NCBI GenBank assembly: GCA_020852275.1
Contig: JADZBE010000002.1
Location: 1 to 48,048 of the forward strand
Source of the DNA: Phycisphaerales bacterium
GTDB lineage: Bacteria > Planctomycetota > Phycisphaerae > UBA1845
Direction of reading: 5' to 3'
Length of the DNA stretch: 48,048 bases
The notes beneath the pieces were generated by a model, which worked only from the letters and a program-made list of their open reading frames with translations, had not been told where the DNA came from and ran no database searches. The number at the start of each line of letters is the position of its first letter. The stretch's first letter is position 1. The position numbers and the translations under genes are program-made. Positions 25,383 to 34,668 of this stretch are shown here, one piece after another.

Positions 25383-25698
25383 GGCGATTCTCCGTTCGAC
25401 GTGGGCATGGTATCCTCAAGCCCGGCGAGTCCCCATGTTAGCGACAACTTCAGCTCGGCCGGCGCCCGTGTCGATATCTTAAGGCGGAAGCTGCCGGCTG
25501 GGTTGGCGGACGCGCTCGATGCGGCGACTGCGCCTGGGTGGCACGCCCTGGCGCACTCGCCTGGCCATAGCGGACGCGAGACCCTGGTGAGCGGAGTACC
25601 GTTGACCATGCCACCCGCGCTCCAGGACTGGTTTACATTCGAGGAGCAGTTATCCGGTTCGAGGCGGCTCGGCAACGGGTTTTCATGGGGAGCGGATG
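25383..25698. other. Spacer upstream of rnpA with palindromic segment
   Basis: About 315 bp separating the divergent rnpA and secreted-protein genes. At 25534-25573 is a hairpin-forming segment beginning GGGTGGCACGCCCTGGCG and continuing into its imperfect complement, related to 46411-46448. No rpmH-like frame (MKRTYQPS...) exists here on either strand. GGGGAG at 25687-25692 is the ribosome site of the next gene. Confidence 0.55.
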
Positions 25699-26643
25699 AT
25701 GCGAGGTTACGTCGCGAGAGACCGCAGCGGGACGAGATGCCTGCTCACGGTTGCATGCGTTTTCTGGGGCGTTTCCGGCAGCGCGGTTGCGCAAGAACGG
25801 CCATCAAGTTCGTCGCCGCCGGCTAATCCCCCCGGCAGCGCCGGCGAGCTGGACGAACCGACGCCGCCCGCAGGCCTCGTCGGGGCGAACCTCGGGTTGA
25901 CCGGCTCCGCGAAGATCAATTTGTACGGCAGCGAATTCCAGCAGTCCTGGCTTCCTCGTACTCGCGGCGAGGCTGACCCATCATGGGGTGCTGCCACCGC
26001 CGCCGGATCGAAGGGTCTTCTTCTTGAGTATCCAGGATTGACTTCTTCTCTCACGGGTTTCGGGTTCGGCCCAGCGGGGTCCGGGTTCCCTGCACGCTCA
26101 AGCCTCGCGGACACTTCGGCGCTGGCCTTACATTGGAACGATCCGATCAGGGCACACCGCCAGAGTCTAGGCGCGATTTTCGGCCCCGCGATCGGATTTT
26201 CGGGGTCCTCACCTGGCCAAGCGGCGAAGTCGTCTCTCGCAGTCGGCGGCGAAGACCCGCTTCATCGGGACGGGATCGGTGCTGGGTCGAAAGCCATGGG
26301 TGGCGCATCGCCGCTGACGGGCGGCCATGCACCCCTTGGCGGCGCGGCGCCTGTCTCCGCGTGGTTTGCGCCTCCATTAAGTGCGCGCACGGCGCTGCCA
26401 CTCTTGAGTGCGGCACCAGGCCGCAGTGTCTGGGAAACCGCTGCTGGCAGGCCTTCCCTTCGCGGACGTGATCCGCTCGGTTTCCCATCCGGGTTCGGGT
26501 TGAGCCGTGAAGGTCGGGGGTCCGTCTGGAGTTTTCGTTCCGGCGCTTCGATCGCGCCGCCCCGACCGCTTCGACCCCTGAGTTTCCCCCTCGGCACGTT
26601 GGCGCCGCGCGACCCGCTCCGGAAGGCGGGACCGCGGGACTAG
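25699..26643 (+). CDS. Predicted secreted protein, no known family
   Basis: 314 aa from ATG 25699, six bases after GGGGAG (an adjacent ATG at 25696 adds one residue). A plausible signal peptide is CLLTVACVFWGVSGSAVAQ, cleaved after AVA. The rest is rich in Gly, Ser, Pro and Ala with few charged or aromatic residues and short repeated words (PLGFPSGFG, PLSFPLGTLAPRDPL). No domain is recognised. The low-complexity composition leaves some chance that it is a long chance frame in G+C-rich DNA, but the ribosome site and signal peptide support a real gene. Confidence 0.55.
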   Translation: MRGYVARDRSGTRCLLTVACVFWGVSGSAVAQERPSSSSPPANPPGSAGELDEPTPPAGLVGANLGLTGSAKINLYGSEFQQSWLPRTRGEADPSWGAATAAGSKGLLLEYPGLTSSLTGFGFGPAGSGFPARSSLADTSALALHWNDPIRAHRQSLGAIFGPAIGFSGSSPGQAAKSSLAVGGEDPLHRDGIGAGSKAMGGASPLTGGHAPLGGAAPVSAWFAPPLSARTALPLLSAAPGRSVWETAAGRPSLRGRDPLGFPSGFGLSREGRGSVWSFRSGASIAPPRPLRPLSFPLGTLAPRDPLRKAGPRD

Positions 26644-26741
26644 CCGCGGGTCATCCGGCGCGCAGACGTGGCCGCGCCGCCATCGGCCCGACAGCTGCGT
26701 TTCGCTGGACTCCGCGACACGGCGTCGTTCTACTACGGCGC

Positions 26742-27644
26742 ATGTCGCGCCTGGTTCGTCATCGCGTGGGCAACGTTGAAATCGAGGGCTTCTCGCTCGC
26801 AGGCGAGGAGACCGTCGTCATCGCGCGGGAGCTGAACGTCGCCTTCGATCCCGGCCGCGCTCCGCGCGAGCTGATCTCCATCGACAACGTGTGCATCACG
26901 CATGGGCACATGGACCATGCCGCCGGCGTCGCTTATTACTTCTCGCAGCGCAATTTCGTGGACCTCGCGCCAGGGCGCGTCATCGTCCACCGCGATCTGG
27001 CTCAGCCCATCCAGCGACTCATGGCCGTGTGGTCGGACATCGAGGGGCACCCTTCTCCCGGGCAGGTGCACGGCGTGATGCCGCTGGAGGACGTCGAGCT
27101 TCGCCGGGGCATGCTCGTGCGTCCCTTCACCGTGAATCACGACCGGTGCTCGCTGGGTTACTCGGTGATTGAGAAGCGGCACAAGCTCAAGGCCGAGCTG
27201 GTCGGCAAGTCCGGGCCGGAGCTGGTGGCGCTGAAGCGACAAGGCGTGCAGATCGAGGAGTGGCAGGAAGTGTGCCTGCTGACGTGCACCGGCGACACCG
27301 CGGTGGGCCGGTGGATGGAGCTGGACTTCGTTCAGCGCAGCGAGGTGCTGATCGTCGAGTGTACGTTCATCGACGAGGACCACATGGACCGCGCGCGCGG
27401 CGGGCGGCACATCCACGTGCGCGACCTTCCGCGCATTCTCGAAGCCGTGCCCAACGCCCGCGTCATGCTCATCCACCTGTCGCGGCGCACGGAGCTTCGC
27501 CGGGCGAAGGGGGTCGTGGAGCGCTTCGTCGGCAAGGCGGAGATGGAGCGCGTCTGCTTTCTGATGGACCGACCGCCCAGACCGCGAGCTCAGCCCGCGC
27601 GCGAGGTTCCCGCAAGCGCGGCGACCTCCGAGCCGATCGTGTGA
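26742..27644 (+). CDS. Metallo-beta-lactamase-fold hydrolase, RNase Z-like
   Basis: 300 aa with the zinc motif ITHGHMDHAAGV (His54, His56, Asp58, His59), a later TCTGDTAVGRW, the acidic ECTFIDEDH and the C-terminal HLSRR, arranged as in tRNase Z. The segment KLKAELVGKSGPELVALKRQG resembles the flexible region of RNase Z that precedes the third motif. A role in 3' processing of tRNA is likely, but short RNase Z homologues with other esterase roles exist. ATG 26742 has no clear Shine-Dalgarno site. 84 bp before the ribokinase gene on the same strand. Confidence 0.8.
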   Translation: MSRLVRHRVGNVEIEGFSLAGEETVVIARELNVAFDPGRAPRELISIDNVCITHGHMDHAAGVAYYFSQRNFVDLAPGRVIVHRDLAQPIQRLMAVWSDIEGHPSPGQVHGVMPLEDVELRRGMLVRPFTVNHDRCSLGYSVIEKRHKLKAELVGKSGPELVALKRQGVQIEEWQEVCLLTCTGDTAVGRWMELDFVQRSEVLIVECTFIDEDHMDRARGGRHIHVRDLPRILEAVPNARVMLIHLSRRTELRRAKGVVERFVGKAEMERVCFLMDRPPRPRAQPAREVPASAATSEPIV

Positions 27645-27728
27645 GGCAACAGGGTTCCTGGGACCAGATGTGCTTCGAGGCGGCGGCGAGCGGGTTCTCC
27701 GCAAGAGCATGCTCCTTGAGTTGATCGG

Positions 27729-28667
27729 ATGGCGTCATCTCCTTCCAAACCTCGCATCGTCGTCGTCGGCAGCATGAACATGGACCTCGTCGTGCGCGCC
27801 GACAGGATCCCCGCGCCGGGTGAGACCGTGCTGGGCGGCGAGTGTCTTCAATGGCCCGGCGGCAAGGGGGCGAATCAAGCGGTCGCGGCCGCGCGGCTCG
27901 GCGCGGATTGTGCGATGGTCGCGTGTGTGGGGGATGATGCGTTCGGAGCAGTCCTCAAAGGCGGCCTCGTCCGCGAGGGGATCAACGTGGATCACGTTCG
28001 CACCGCTGCCGGGACCGCGAGCGGGGCGGCGCTGATCGTGGTGGATGCCGCAGGGCGCAACGCCATCTGCGTCGCGCCCGGCGCGAACCGCCTGCTCGCG
28101 CCGGAGGACGTGTGCCGCGCAGAGGGAGCCATTCGGCGCGCCGATGCCGTGCTGGTCCAGTTTGAGACGCCCATGGAAACGGTCGCGGAAGTCGTGCGCC
28201 TGGCGAAGTCGGCGGGAGTTCAGGTGTTTGTCAATCCGGCGCCTGCGGCGCGCGCGCCGGACGACGTGCTGTCAGCCGACGTGTTGATCCCGAACGCATC
28301 CGAGGCCGCCGCGATGTCGGGCTTGGAGATCGACGACCCCGCGTCCGCGATTCTGGCCGCGCGACGCCTGATGGAGCGAGGCGCGCAGGCCGTCGCGGTG
28401 ACGCTGGGCGAGGCGGGATGCGTCTGGGTGGATGCGGGCGGCGCGCTGCAGGTCCCGGCTTTCCAGGTGCCGGTCGTGGACACGACCGCCGCCGGGGACG
28501 CATTTGTGGCCGCTTTCGCCGTGGCGCGAATCCGAGGCGATGACACGCCTATGGCACTGCGTTATGCCTGTGCCGCGGGAGCGCTGACGTGCATGCGGGC
28601 CGGGGCGCAGCCGTCGCTGCCGGGGGCGCGTGAGGTGGAGGCCTTTCTGTACGGCAACCCGAGTTGA
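27729..28667 (+). CDS. rbsK: Ribokinase
   Basis: PfkB-family sugar kinase, 312 aa. It has the N-terminal GSMNMDLVVRADRIPAPGET, the substrate-binding GGKGANQAVAAARLG (44-58) and the C-terminal DTTAAGDAFVAAF with catalytic Asp257. The NPAPA motif (VFVNPAPAARAP) before the nucleotide site is typical of ribokinases rather than fructokinases. It converts ribose to ribose 5-phosphate. No ribose transporter or repressor gene is adjacent, so it may salvage ribose from nucleosides. Confidence 0.88.
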   Translation: MASSPSKPRIVVVGSMNMDLVVRADRIPAPGETVLGGECLQWPGGKGANQAVAAARLGADCAMVACVGDDAFGAVLKGGLVREGINVDHVRTAAGTASGAALIVVDAAGRNAICVAPGANRLLAPEDVCRAEGAIRRADAVLVQFETPMETVAEVVRLAKSAGVQVFVNPAPAARAPDDVLSADVLIPNASEAAAMSGLEIDDPASAILAARRLMERGAQAVAVTLGEAGCVWVDAGGALQVPAFQVPVVDTTAAGDAFVAAFAVARIRGDDTPMALRYACAAGALTCMRAGAQPSLPGAREVEAFLYGNPS

Positions 28668-28865
28668 GCGGGGAGACGCCGTTGCGGAAAGGCTTGTTGT
28701 TCCGCGGCTCGTGAGGAAGAACTACCGGAAGCTCATCTCATCCATCAAGCCAGACCATCGCGCCGAGGCTCACCGGCTGGAAAGCCGGTGCCCCAGACGA
28801 AGAATACCTTCCGCCAGGGACTGCTGGCGCCCCACTGCTGACCGTGGATTTCAGGCGGCGGAGTG
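28668..28865. repeat. Spacer with single REP-like hairpin
   Basis: Between the convergent ribokinase and ychF genes. CACCGGCT-GGAA-AGCCGGTG (28771-28790) is a variant of the REP palindrome found at 9785 and in purH, followed by CCCC as in other copies (GGTGCC). Its position between convergent genes is typical of REP elements. Confidence 0.75.
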
Positions 28866-29930
28866 CTACACGTTGAACTTGATGTTCAGGATGTCGCCGT
28901 CCTGAACGATGTACGTCTTGCCTTCCTGGCGGACCTTGCCGGCGGCTTTCGCGCCTTTCATGTCGGTGTGCGCGACGAGATCGGCGAAAGCCACGGTCTC
29001 CGCGCGGATGAAGCCGCGCGCCAGGTCCGTGTGGATGCGCCCCGCCGCCTCGACGGCGTTGGCGCCTTTCGCGATCGTCCAGGCGCGAACCTCGTCCGGT
29101 CCCATCGTCAGGAACGAGATCAGCCCGCCCGCTGCGTAGCAGGCGCGGATGAGCTGGTCGCGCGCCGAGGTGTTCAGCCCCAGGTCGGCCATGAACGGCT
29201 TGCGGTCGTCCGGCGGGAGCGCGGCGATGTCCGCCTCGACGGAGGCACAGACGGAGAGGTTGTCCCGCGCGTGCGGCGACAGGGGCGACGGGGCTTCCGC
29301 GATCCGCGACTCGGACACGTTGCGCACGGCGATCAGCGGCTTTTCCGTCAGGAACGCGAAGCTCGCCACCATGCGCCGCTCGTCCACGTTGTCCAGCACG
29401 GCCGAGAGGGGCTTCTCGCTTTCCAGCGCGTCCTTGCAGCGCGTCAGCAGCGCCAGCTCATGCTTGTCCGGATCGTGCGTTTTCGAGGGTTTTTGCAGGC
29501 TTTTCTGCAGCCGCTCGACGCGCGTGGTCACCGCTTCCAGGTCGGCGAAGAGCAGTTCGTCCCAGACTTCGCCGAGATCGGCGCGCGGGTCGATCCGGTC
29601 TTTGTACTTCGGCGTCGAGGCATTTTCGAAGTCGCGCACCACGACGGCGAGCACGTCGGCCATGCGGATGTCGGGCAGGACCTTGCGAAACTCGGCCGGC
29701 CCGCCGGGGTCACCCAGCGAGATGCCCGGGACGTCGAGGAACTCGATCGTCGCCTCGGTGTATTTCTTGGGACTAAAGAGCTTGGCGAGGTAATCGAGAC
29801 GCTCGTCGGGGACCTTGACAACGTTGCGGTGAATCTGCGGCGCGGCGAAAGGATCAACCGCCACGCCCGTGGCCGCGGAGAACAGCGTGGATTTTCCCGA
29901 CTTCGGAAGCCCGATCAGCGCGACTCTCAT
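28866..29930 (-). CDS. ychF: Obg-family GTPase/ATPase YchF
   Basis: 354 aa. The G domain has the P-loop GLPKSGKST (7-15), DVPGIS for G3 and NVSE in the G4 position (YchF proteins use N-x-x-E and prefer ATP). The middle contains coiled-coil RVERLQKSLQKP and FADLEAV. The C-terminal TGS domain is clear: ACYAAGGLISFLTMGPDEVR, FIRAETVAFADL and the end YIVQDGDILNIKFNV. YchF binds ribosomes and affects stress responses. Its start overlaps the stop of the upstream greA gene (ATGA, 29927-29930), so the two are coupled. The P-loop is KSGKST instead of the usual NVGKST. Confidence 0.9.
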   Translation of the reverse strand: MRVALIGLPKSGKSTLFSAATGVAVDPFAAPQIHRNVVKVPDERLDYLAKLFSPKKYTEATIEFLDVPGISLGDPGGPAEFRKVLPDIRMADVLAVVVRDFENASTPKYKDRIDPRADLGEVWDELLFADLEAVTTRVERLQKSLQKPSKTHDPDKHELALLTRCKDALESEKPLSAVLDNVDERRMVASFAFLTEKPLIAVRNVSESRIAEAPSPLSPHARDNLSVCASVEADIAALPPDDRKPFMADLGLNTSARDQLIRACYAAGGLISFLTMGPDEVRAWTIAKGANAVEAAGRIHTDLARGFIRAETVAFADLVAHTDMKGAKAAGKVRQEGKTYIVQDGDILNIKFNV

Positions 29931-32134
29931 GTCAGCCCGTTCTCAATGCCGAGGACCTCGAACTGACCCTGCACGGCGCCGAGATCAATCTCAATCCGGT
30001 CGCCGACGGTCTTGCCCATCATCTGCTGCGCAAACGGCGCGAGGTAGTTGTAGCGGTGTGTGGCGAGATCCGCGTCCCAGGGACCAACGAACGTCATGTC
30101 GATTTCCTCGCCCGTCGCCGCGTTCTTCAGCCGCACGCGCGAGCCGATGCCCACGGAGTCCACCGGGACGCTTGCCGGGTCGATGACCTTCGCCTTGGAC
30201 ATCTCCTCGTTCATGCGCGCCAGTTGCGCCCGAAGCAGATCCCGCTCCTCGAGCGCAAACTTGTACTCGGAGTTCTCGCTGAGGTCCCCCATCTCCGCCG
30301 CGGCGCCGATCGCGCGGGCGTTCTCCTTCATCTTGACGTTGACGTGATGCTCAAGCTCCGCCTGACGCCTGCTCATGCCCGAGGAGGTGACGAACAGCAC
30401 GTCCGGTCGAAGCCACAGCGGGATGTCCGGAGCTTTCTCGTGGAACGTGTACCGCCGTGACAGCTCACTGAGCAGATCCTGCTGCACGACCTTGCCCAGC
30501 CCCTCCAGCCTGCGAATCTGCGTTCGCAGGGCCTGCGCCATGCCCAGCTCCAGTCCCGTGGTCGCTTGGACGAATCGCTCATACTTGCGCAGCGCCAAGG
30601 TGGAGCGGCTTCGCGCGAGGACGCGGTTGATCTCGTCCTTGCCGATCATGCCGTCGCGCTTCAGATCGGTCATCACGCCGAGCACGCGCGTCAAGAGCGT
30701 CAGCGGCGGCGTCGAGTGGATCTTGGCCTCCTGGGCGGGACCGTCGAAGAGCCAGAGCAGCGCTTCATGATGCTCCAGCGGACTGGCAAGCACCTTGTCC
30801 ACCATCGGCTTGAATTGTTGCACGTCCCAACCGGCCTCGATCAGCCCGCCGGCCAGTTCATCGCACACGTCCGCCGGCGCCGTGAGCAACTGCGCCGCGA
30901 AAAGTTCCACGTAATCCGCGGGACGCACCGTGCGCAACGCGGCATACGCTTCCCGCAGGAGCTTCTCATCATCCAGCACGTGAAGCAGCGCGACAGGGTC
31001 CTTCGCGTCCCGCAGCAGACTGGGCACGAGATCGGCGGAAGGTGATTCGCTCAGCAGGGCGGCGCAGCGCCGGGCCAGCAGCGCTTCCCGCAGCGCGATC
31101 CGCGCGCCGGCCTGAATGTGCCTCTCGGCCGCGGATTCAAATCGCGCGTAGAATTGCTTGAGCAGTTCGTCGCTGGGCGGCTTCTTGTGCAGCTTGCACT
31201 CGCGCAGGTACTGCTCCACGCGGTCCCACTGCGCCTTGGAGTCGCGCAGCGCGTCGAATTGCGCGAGCAGCCCGTCCTCGATGGACTTGACCTTGGGATC
31301 GTACACCAGCGTGACGGGCGAGCGGCCTTCGGATCGAATGTTGGGGCGGTTCTTCAGCGCGGCGCGGGCCCGGGTCCACCATTTCTTCCACGCGCCCGGC
31401 GCCAGCAGGTCCGCCGTGAGCAGTTCCTCCAACTGATCCGACGAGATTTCGCCCCCTTCCTTGCGGCAGAGGTCCTCGATCACCGCTCCCGGCTCCTGGT
31501 CCAGCCGGCGCAGAAGCTCATCCCGGCTGAACTGTTTGAGGACGCGAAAGCTGTCAGGCTCGGCCGGCTCGAACCGGTCGGCAAACTCGACGCAGCCCAA
31601 GCTCGCGCGACCCTGCGCGGTGACGAAGCGGATCGTCCAGTCCGTTGAGTCCACGGCATCCACGCGCGCGGCGACCGGGTCGTGGCGGTCGTGGACATAC
31701 GAGCCGGGGCTGATTGACAGGCACACATCGAGCGTCCGCAGCGCGCGGCGAACGGGCCTGCCACCCTCCAGCCCCGAAAGGCTCAGCAGAGCGTCCAGCC
31801 CTTCCCGCTCCGCGAAGGCCTTGCGGTACAGCCCCGCGGATTCCTTGCGAAGCCCGTCACTGTCCTTCAGCGCGAGGAGCATCGCCCCGGCGACGGCGAC
31901 GGTGTCACGCGGGGAGGAGCGGGCGCCGAGCATCTCGATCGCCGACCACGCCAGCGCTTCGGCCTGCGCGGTGTCGCCCTTCCTGACCAGTTCCGAGAGC
32001 ACGCCGGCGTAGCGGCAGAACTCGGTCGGTGCGACGTGGTCCGCCTCGATCAGTTTGAGCCATTCCTCCTCAACCGTGGCCTTGTTGCCGGCCCCGGCGA
32101 GTTGTACCAGCGATTCCAGTTGCATGACCGCCAT
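29927..32134 (-). CDS. greA: Long-form GreA transcription elongation factor
   Basis: 735 aa, against about 158 for standard GreA. Only the last 160 residues are GreA/GreB: the coiled coil with GDLSENSEYKFALEERD (from about residue 616; the acidic tip restores backtracked RNA polymerase) and the C-terminal FKBP-like domain SVGIGSRVRLKNAATGEEIDMTFVG. The preceding 570 residues are largely helical and may be TPR/HEAT-like. Chlamydiae, as I recall, have a similarly long GreA, supporting a PVC affiliation. ATG 32134 or the ATG at 32125 could be the start; neither has a strong ribosome site. Coupled to ychF by a 4-bp overlap. Confidence 0.85.
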   Translation of the reverse strand: MAVMQLESLVQLAGAGNKATVEEEWLKLIEADHVAPTEFCRYAGVLSELVRKGDTAQAEALAWSAIEMLGARSSPRDTVAVAGAMLLALKDSDGLRKESAGLYRKAFAEREGLDALLSLSGLEGGRPVRRALRTLDVCLSISPGSYVHDRHDPVAARVDAVDSTDWTIRFVTAQGRASLGCVEFADRFEPAEPDSFRVLKQFSRDELLRRLDQEPGAVIEDLCRKEGGEISSDQLEELLTADLLAPGAWKKWWTRARAALKNRPNIRSEGRSPVTLVYDPKVKSIEDGLLAQFDALRDSKAQWDRVEQYLRECKLHKKPPSDELLKQFYARFESAAERHIQAGARIALREALLARRCAALLSESPSADLVPSLLRDAKDPVALLHVLDDEKLLREAYAALRTVRPADYVELFAAQLLTAPADVCDELAGGLIEAGWDVQQFKPMVDKVLASPLEHHEALLWLFDGPAQEAKIHSTPPLTLLTRVLGVMTDLKRDGMIGKDEINRVLARSRSTLALRKYERFVQATTGLELGMAQALRTQIRRLEGLGKVVQQDLLSELSRRYTFHEKAPDIPLWLRPDVLFVTSSGMSRRQAELEHHVNVKMKENARAIGAAAEMGDLSENSEYKFALEERDLLRAQLARMNEEMSKAKVIDPASVPVDSVGIGSRVRLKNAATGEEIDMTFVGPWDADLATHRYNYLAPFAQQMMGKTVGDRIEIDLGAVQGQFEVLGIENGLT

Positions 32135-32560
32135 ACTTGTGAGCGTCCGTCGGACTCATCCGTGATGTCTTGCCCCAGTCGAATCAGGCAGCATACCCCC
32201 TCCGGCGGGAAACGGCAACTGCGACATGAAGCGATCGGCGGCCAGGTCCGTGTAACCGCATTCTGAGCGCAAGTTCTTTGTCGCTGAGCGTAAGTCCCTT
32301 GTCGAGCCTTGGGAGCGAGGACGGTCATCCGCGTTTTCCCGCTGGAAACGAAAGTGGTGAACGCAAGCTGACCTGGAATGCGGTTGCTCGGATAGCAGGG
32401 CCGGGAGCTGGGAGGCATTCTCGGGAGGGTTCGCTGGAAGGGCGGACAGTCGGGTATGATGGAGGGCAGCACGCGCCCGGCTCCTCCGCTCGCCCGGCCG
32501 GTCGCCGACTTGAACCAAGGGCGTTGGAGCGAGCGCCCGCGATGAAAGGGAGAACCTGCC
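32135..32560. other. Divergent intergenic region with 21-bp duplication
   Basis: About 425 bp between greA and the Cys-rich secreted-protein gene. A 21-bp unit starting CTGAGCG is duplicated in tandem at 32263-32283 and 32284-32304. No gene is seen. The AAGGGAG at about 32544-32550 is the ribosome site for the following ATG. Confidence 0.55.
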
Positions 32561-33718
32561 ATGAACCAGGCCACCGAAAACGAGCGCGCATCACGAGTAA
32601 GCCGCCGCACGACCAAGCTGTGCTGGGCGCTGTGCCTGCTGCTCGCCCCAACCGCCGCGCGAGCGCAAGAGATTCAAGTGATTTCAGGAGAAGGGATTCC
32701 TGTCTATCCGCAGCGCGTCATGCGCATTGCCTGGAACGGCGACGGCGCCTTCACGCCGCTTTCGGATTGGGTCGAGATGCCCCCGCCGTCGGGCGGTGAA
32801 ACGGCCACGGCCTCCAGCAGCCTCAACGTCTTCGATGCTTTCTACAACGATGGAAGCCCGTGCGAAGTTGGCGGTGCTCTCGACTGTCCCGAAGGCTGTT
32901 GCGACCGCTATTCCTTCCTTGACTACTGCAACACGTTCACCGTGGCCGAGATGGATTCGGAGAGAAACGGAACGGCGGATCGGGTTCAATTCGCCTGGCT
33001 CTGGACCTGCGGCGGCTTTGGCACGGAGCGGTGCATCGTGGCGGTGATCACGGGCGAATCACCGGACTTCGGGTGCGCGGGATACACTCTTCAGGAAGGG
33101 ATCATCTACGACTTCGGCGAGCTTCTTTGCGATCCCGGAGGTTACTACTACGCGGACGTGTGCCTTTGCACCGCAGGCATGTGGCAGAACGTGTATGAGG
33201 ACGGCGCCAGCGCGGGCATCCTTGCCAAGGACATGCAGGGCGGCGAGCTTGTATTTGCGACCTGCGGTCAGTTTATCCTCTACGGGGGACATGCGGATGG
33301 CGTTTTCGATCTGGCGGGCAGCCACGGTCCCAACCAATTCGACGACGACAACCCGAGGGACGGCCGGCATGACATTCCGGGTGAATGCCACAACTACGCC
33401 TTCGGGCGCTGCCCGGACCCGCTTCGCTGGTCCATGGGCATGGGAGACTGCGACAATGCGGACTGCCCGAGCGACTCCTGTAACGGCGGCGAAACGCTCA
33501 AGGTGAAGACACGCGACAAGGGCTGCGGCTGCCGGGTCAAGGCCGTGCTGACCGGCGCCACTCCGGGGCAGAGTTACGGCTTCGTCATGCCCGATCTCGT
33601 GTGCCGGACTGCGGTGGCGGACAGCCGAGGCAAAGCCGTGGCCAAGGATTGCCCAAGCCGTAGCGGAGAAGTGACGGTGCCGACGTGCGGCCTGCGGAAG
33701 TCCGCGGACTGCCCGTAA
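32561..33718 (+). CDS. Secreted cysteine-rich protein of unknown function
   Basis: 385 aa. ATG 32561 follows AAGGGAG. A signal peptide (TTKLCWALCLLLAPTAARA) is cut near AQE. The mature part holds more than twenty cysteines, many as CxxxCC, CDNADCPSDSC or GCGCRV clusters, with acidic loops (GNGTADRVQF-type and DNPRDGRHD) that could bind calcium. The C-terminal segment LKVKTRDKGCGCRVKAVLTG looks like a separate small domain. I recognise no enzyme. Disulfide-rich, exported and probably part of the cell surface. Confidence 0.75.
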   Translation: MNQATENERASRVSRRTTKLCWALCLLLAPTAARAQEIQVISGEGIPVYPQRVMRIAWNGDGAFTPLSDWVEMPPPSGGETATASSSLNVFDAFYNDGSPCEVGGALDCPEGCCDRYSFLDYCNTFTVAEMDSERNGTADRVQFAWLWTCGGFGTERCIVAVITGESPDFGCAGYTLQEGIIYDFGELLCDPGGYYYADVCLCTAGMWQNVYEDGASAGILAKDMQGGELVFATCGQFILYGGHADGVFDLAGSHGPNQFDDDNPRDGRHDIPGECHNYAFGRCPDPLRWSMGMGDCDNADCPSDSCNGGETLKVKTRDKGCGCRVKAVLTGATPGQSYGFVMPDLVCRTAVADSRGKAVAKDCPSRSGEVTVPTCGLRKSADCP

Positions 33719-33936
33719 CCGGCGGGCGGTTCCAACCACTGCGACGTCGCCGTGTTGCGGCGGTGAGGGAACGGTTCCGCCAGCCAAGCGCCAAGAACGC
33801 TTCCCTACGGGCGCGGCTCGGTGGGACAATGATGCGAAGCTCTTGAGCCGCCACGGCGCCTTCGGGGGCAGCTTGCGAACGCAGCTTCTGGGACCGCCAG
33901 CGCCGTCACTTGCAAGTTCGAAGGAGGCTATCGCTC

Positions 33937-34668
33937 TTGGAGAACATCCACAGCGCCCGACTGGACATCATTCCGGTGACGGCGGCGATCATTCGCGCTG
34001 ATGCGTCCAACCGCGAGGCCCTGCCGGGCTTGCTGGGCGCGCGGGTGCCGGCGGAGTGGCCCCCGGCGCTGCTGGCGGACCATCTCGAGGAATTCGCGCG
34101 GAACCTCGAAGCAGACACGGAGCGAAATCAGCAGCATCCATTCTACTGGATTCTCCGCGAAGAAATACCGAGCGACGCCGGTGCCGGTGGAAATTCCACC
34201 GGCGGGGGTTTCACCGGCGGGGGATCCACCGACGTGGATTCCACCAGCAGGGATTCGAGCGGCAGAGCTTCGGGCTGCGGGGATTCGAGCGGCGGAGCTT
34301 CGAGCCGCGGCGATTCCGCGCGTAGAGATTCCGCCAGCGGCGGTTCGACGCGCGGCAATGGCGCGGCGCGCCGCGTCCTGATCGGCAACGGCGGTTTTTT
34401 CGACCTCGGCGGCGGAACGTGGATGATCGGCTACTCCATGCTCGAAGCGTATCACAACCGCGGCTATGCGACGGAGGCCGTGGCAGCACTTGTCGACTAC
34501 GCCTTTTCTCACCCGAGCGTGGCTACGATCGTCGGAACGACGTTTCCGAACCTGATCGCCTCGATCCGGGTTATGGAAAAGAACGGCTTCCGCTATGATG
34601 GCCCGGGTGACGAAGCGGGGACGATCCGGTACGTGCTGCATCGACCCGCAGGTGGGGCAGGTCTGTGA
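33937..34668 (+). CDS. GNAT acetyltransferase with Gly/Ser repeat insert
   Basis: 243 aa from TTG 33937, chosen because AAGGAGG (33921-33927) lies nine bases upstream; TTG 33910 would precede that site. The fold is RimJ-like GNAT: N-terminal RLDIIPVTAAIIRAD, then WILREE, GNGGFFDLGGGTWMIGYSMLEAYHNRGYATEAVAALVDYAF (acetyl-CoA loop RGYATEA), and ASIRVMEKNGFRYDG. Between strands about 60 residues of a five-residue Gly/Ser/Thr/Asp repeat are inserted. It probably acetylates an amine or protein N-terminus; the substrate is unknown. 122 bp upstream of paaB on the same strand. Confidence 0.82.
   Translation: MENIHSARLDIIPVTAAIIRADASNREALPGLLGARVPAEWPPALLADHLEEFARNLEADTERNQQHPFYWILREEIPSDAGAGGNSTGGGFTGGGSTDVDSTSRDSSGRASGCGDSSGGASSRGDSARRDSASGGSTRGNGAARRVLIGNGGFFDLGGGTWMIGYSMLEAYHNRGYATEAVAALVDYAFSHPSVATIVGTTFPNLIASIRVMEKNGFRYDGPGDEAGTIRYVLHRPAGGAGL
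34186..34365 (+). repeat. 15-bp tandem repeat inside GNAT gene
   Basis: Twelve 15-bp units encode pentapeptides such as GGNST, GGGFT, GGGST, DVDST, SRDSS, GGASS, RGDSA and SGGST. The units share a GGNTCNACC or GATTCGAGC type core. The insert is between WILREEIPSD and RRVLIGNGGFF, a loop of the GNAT core, and preserves the frame. Confidence 0.85.

Noticed and set aside
25383..25680. rpmH upstream of rnpA
   Set aside because: No frame resembles the L34 protein (MKRTYQPS..., GFRARM...) on either strand.
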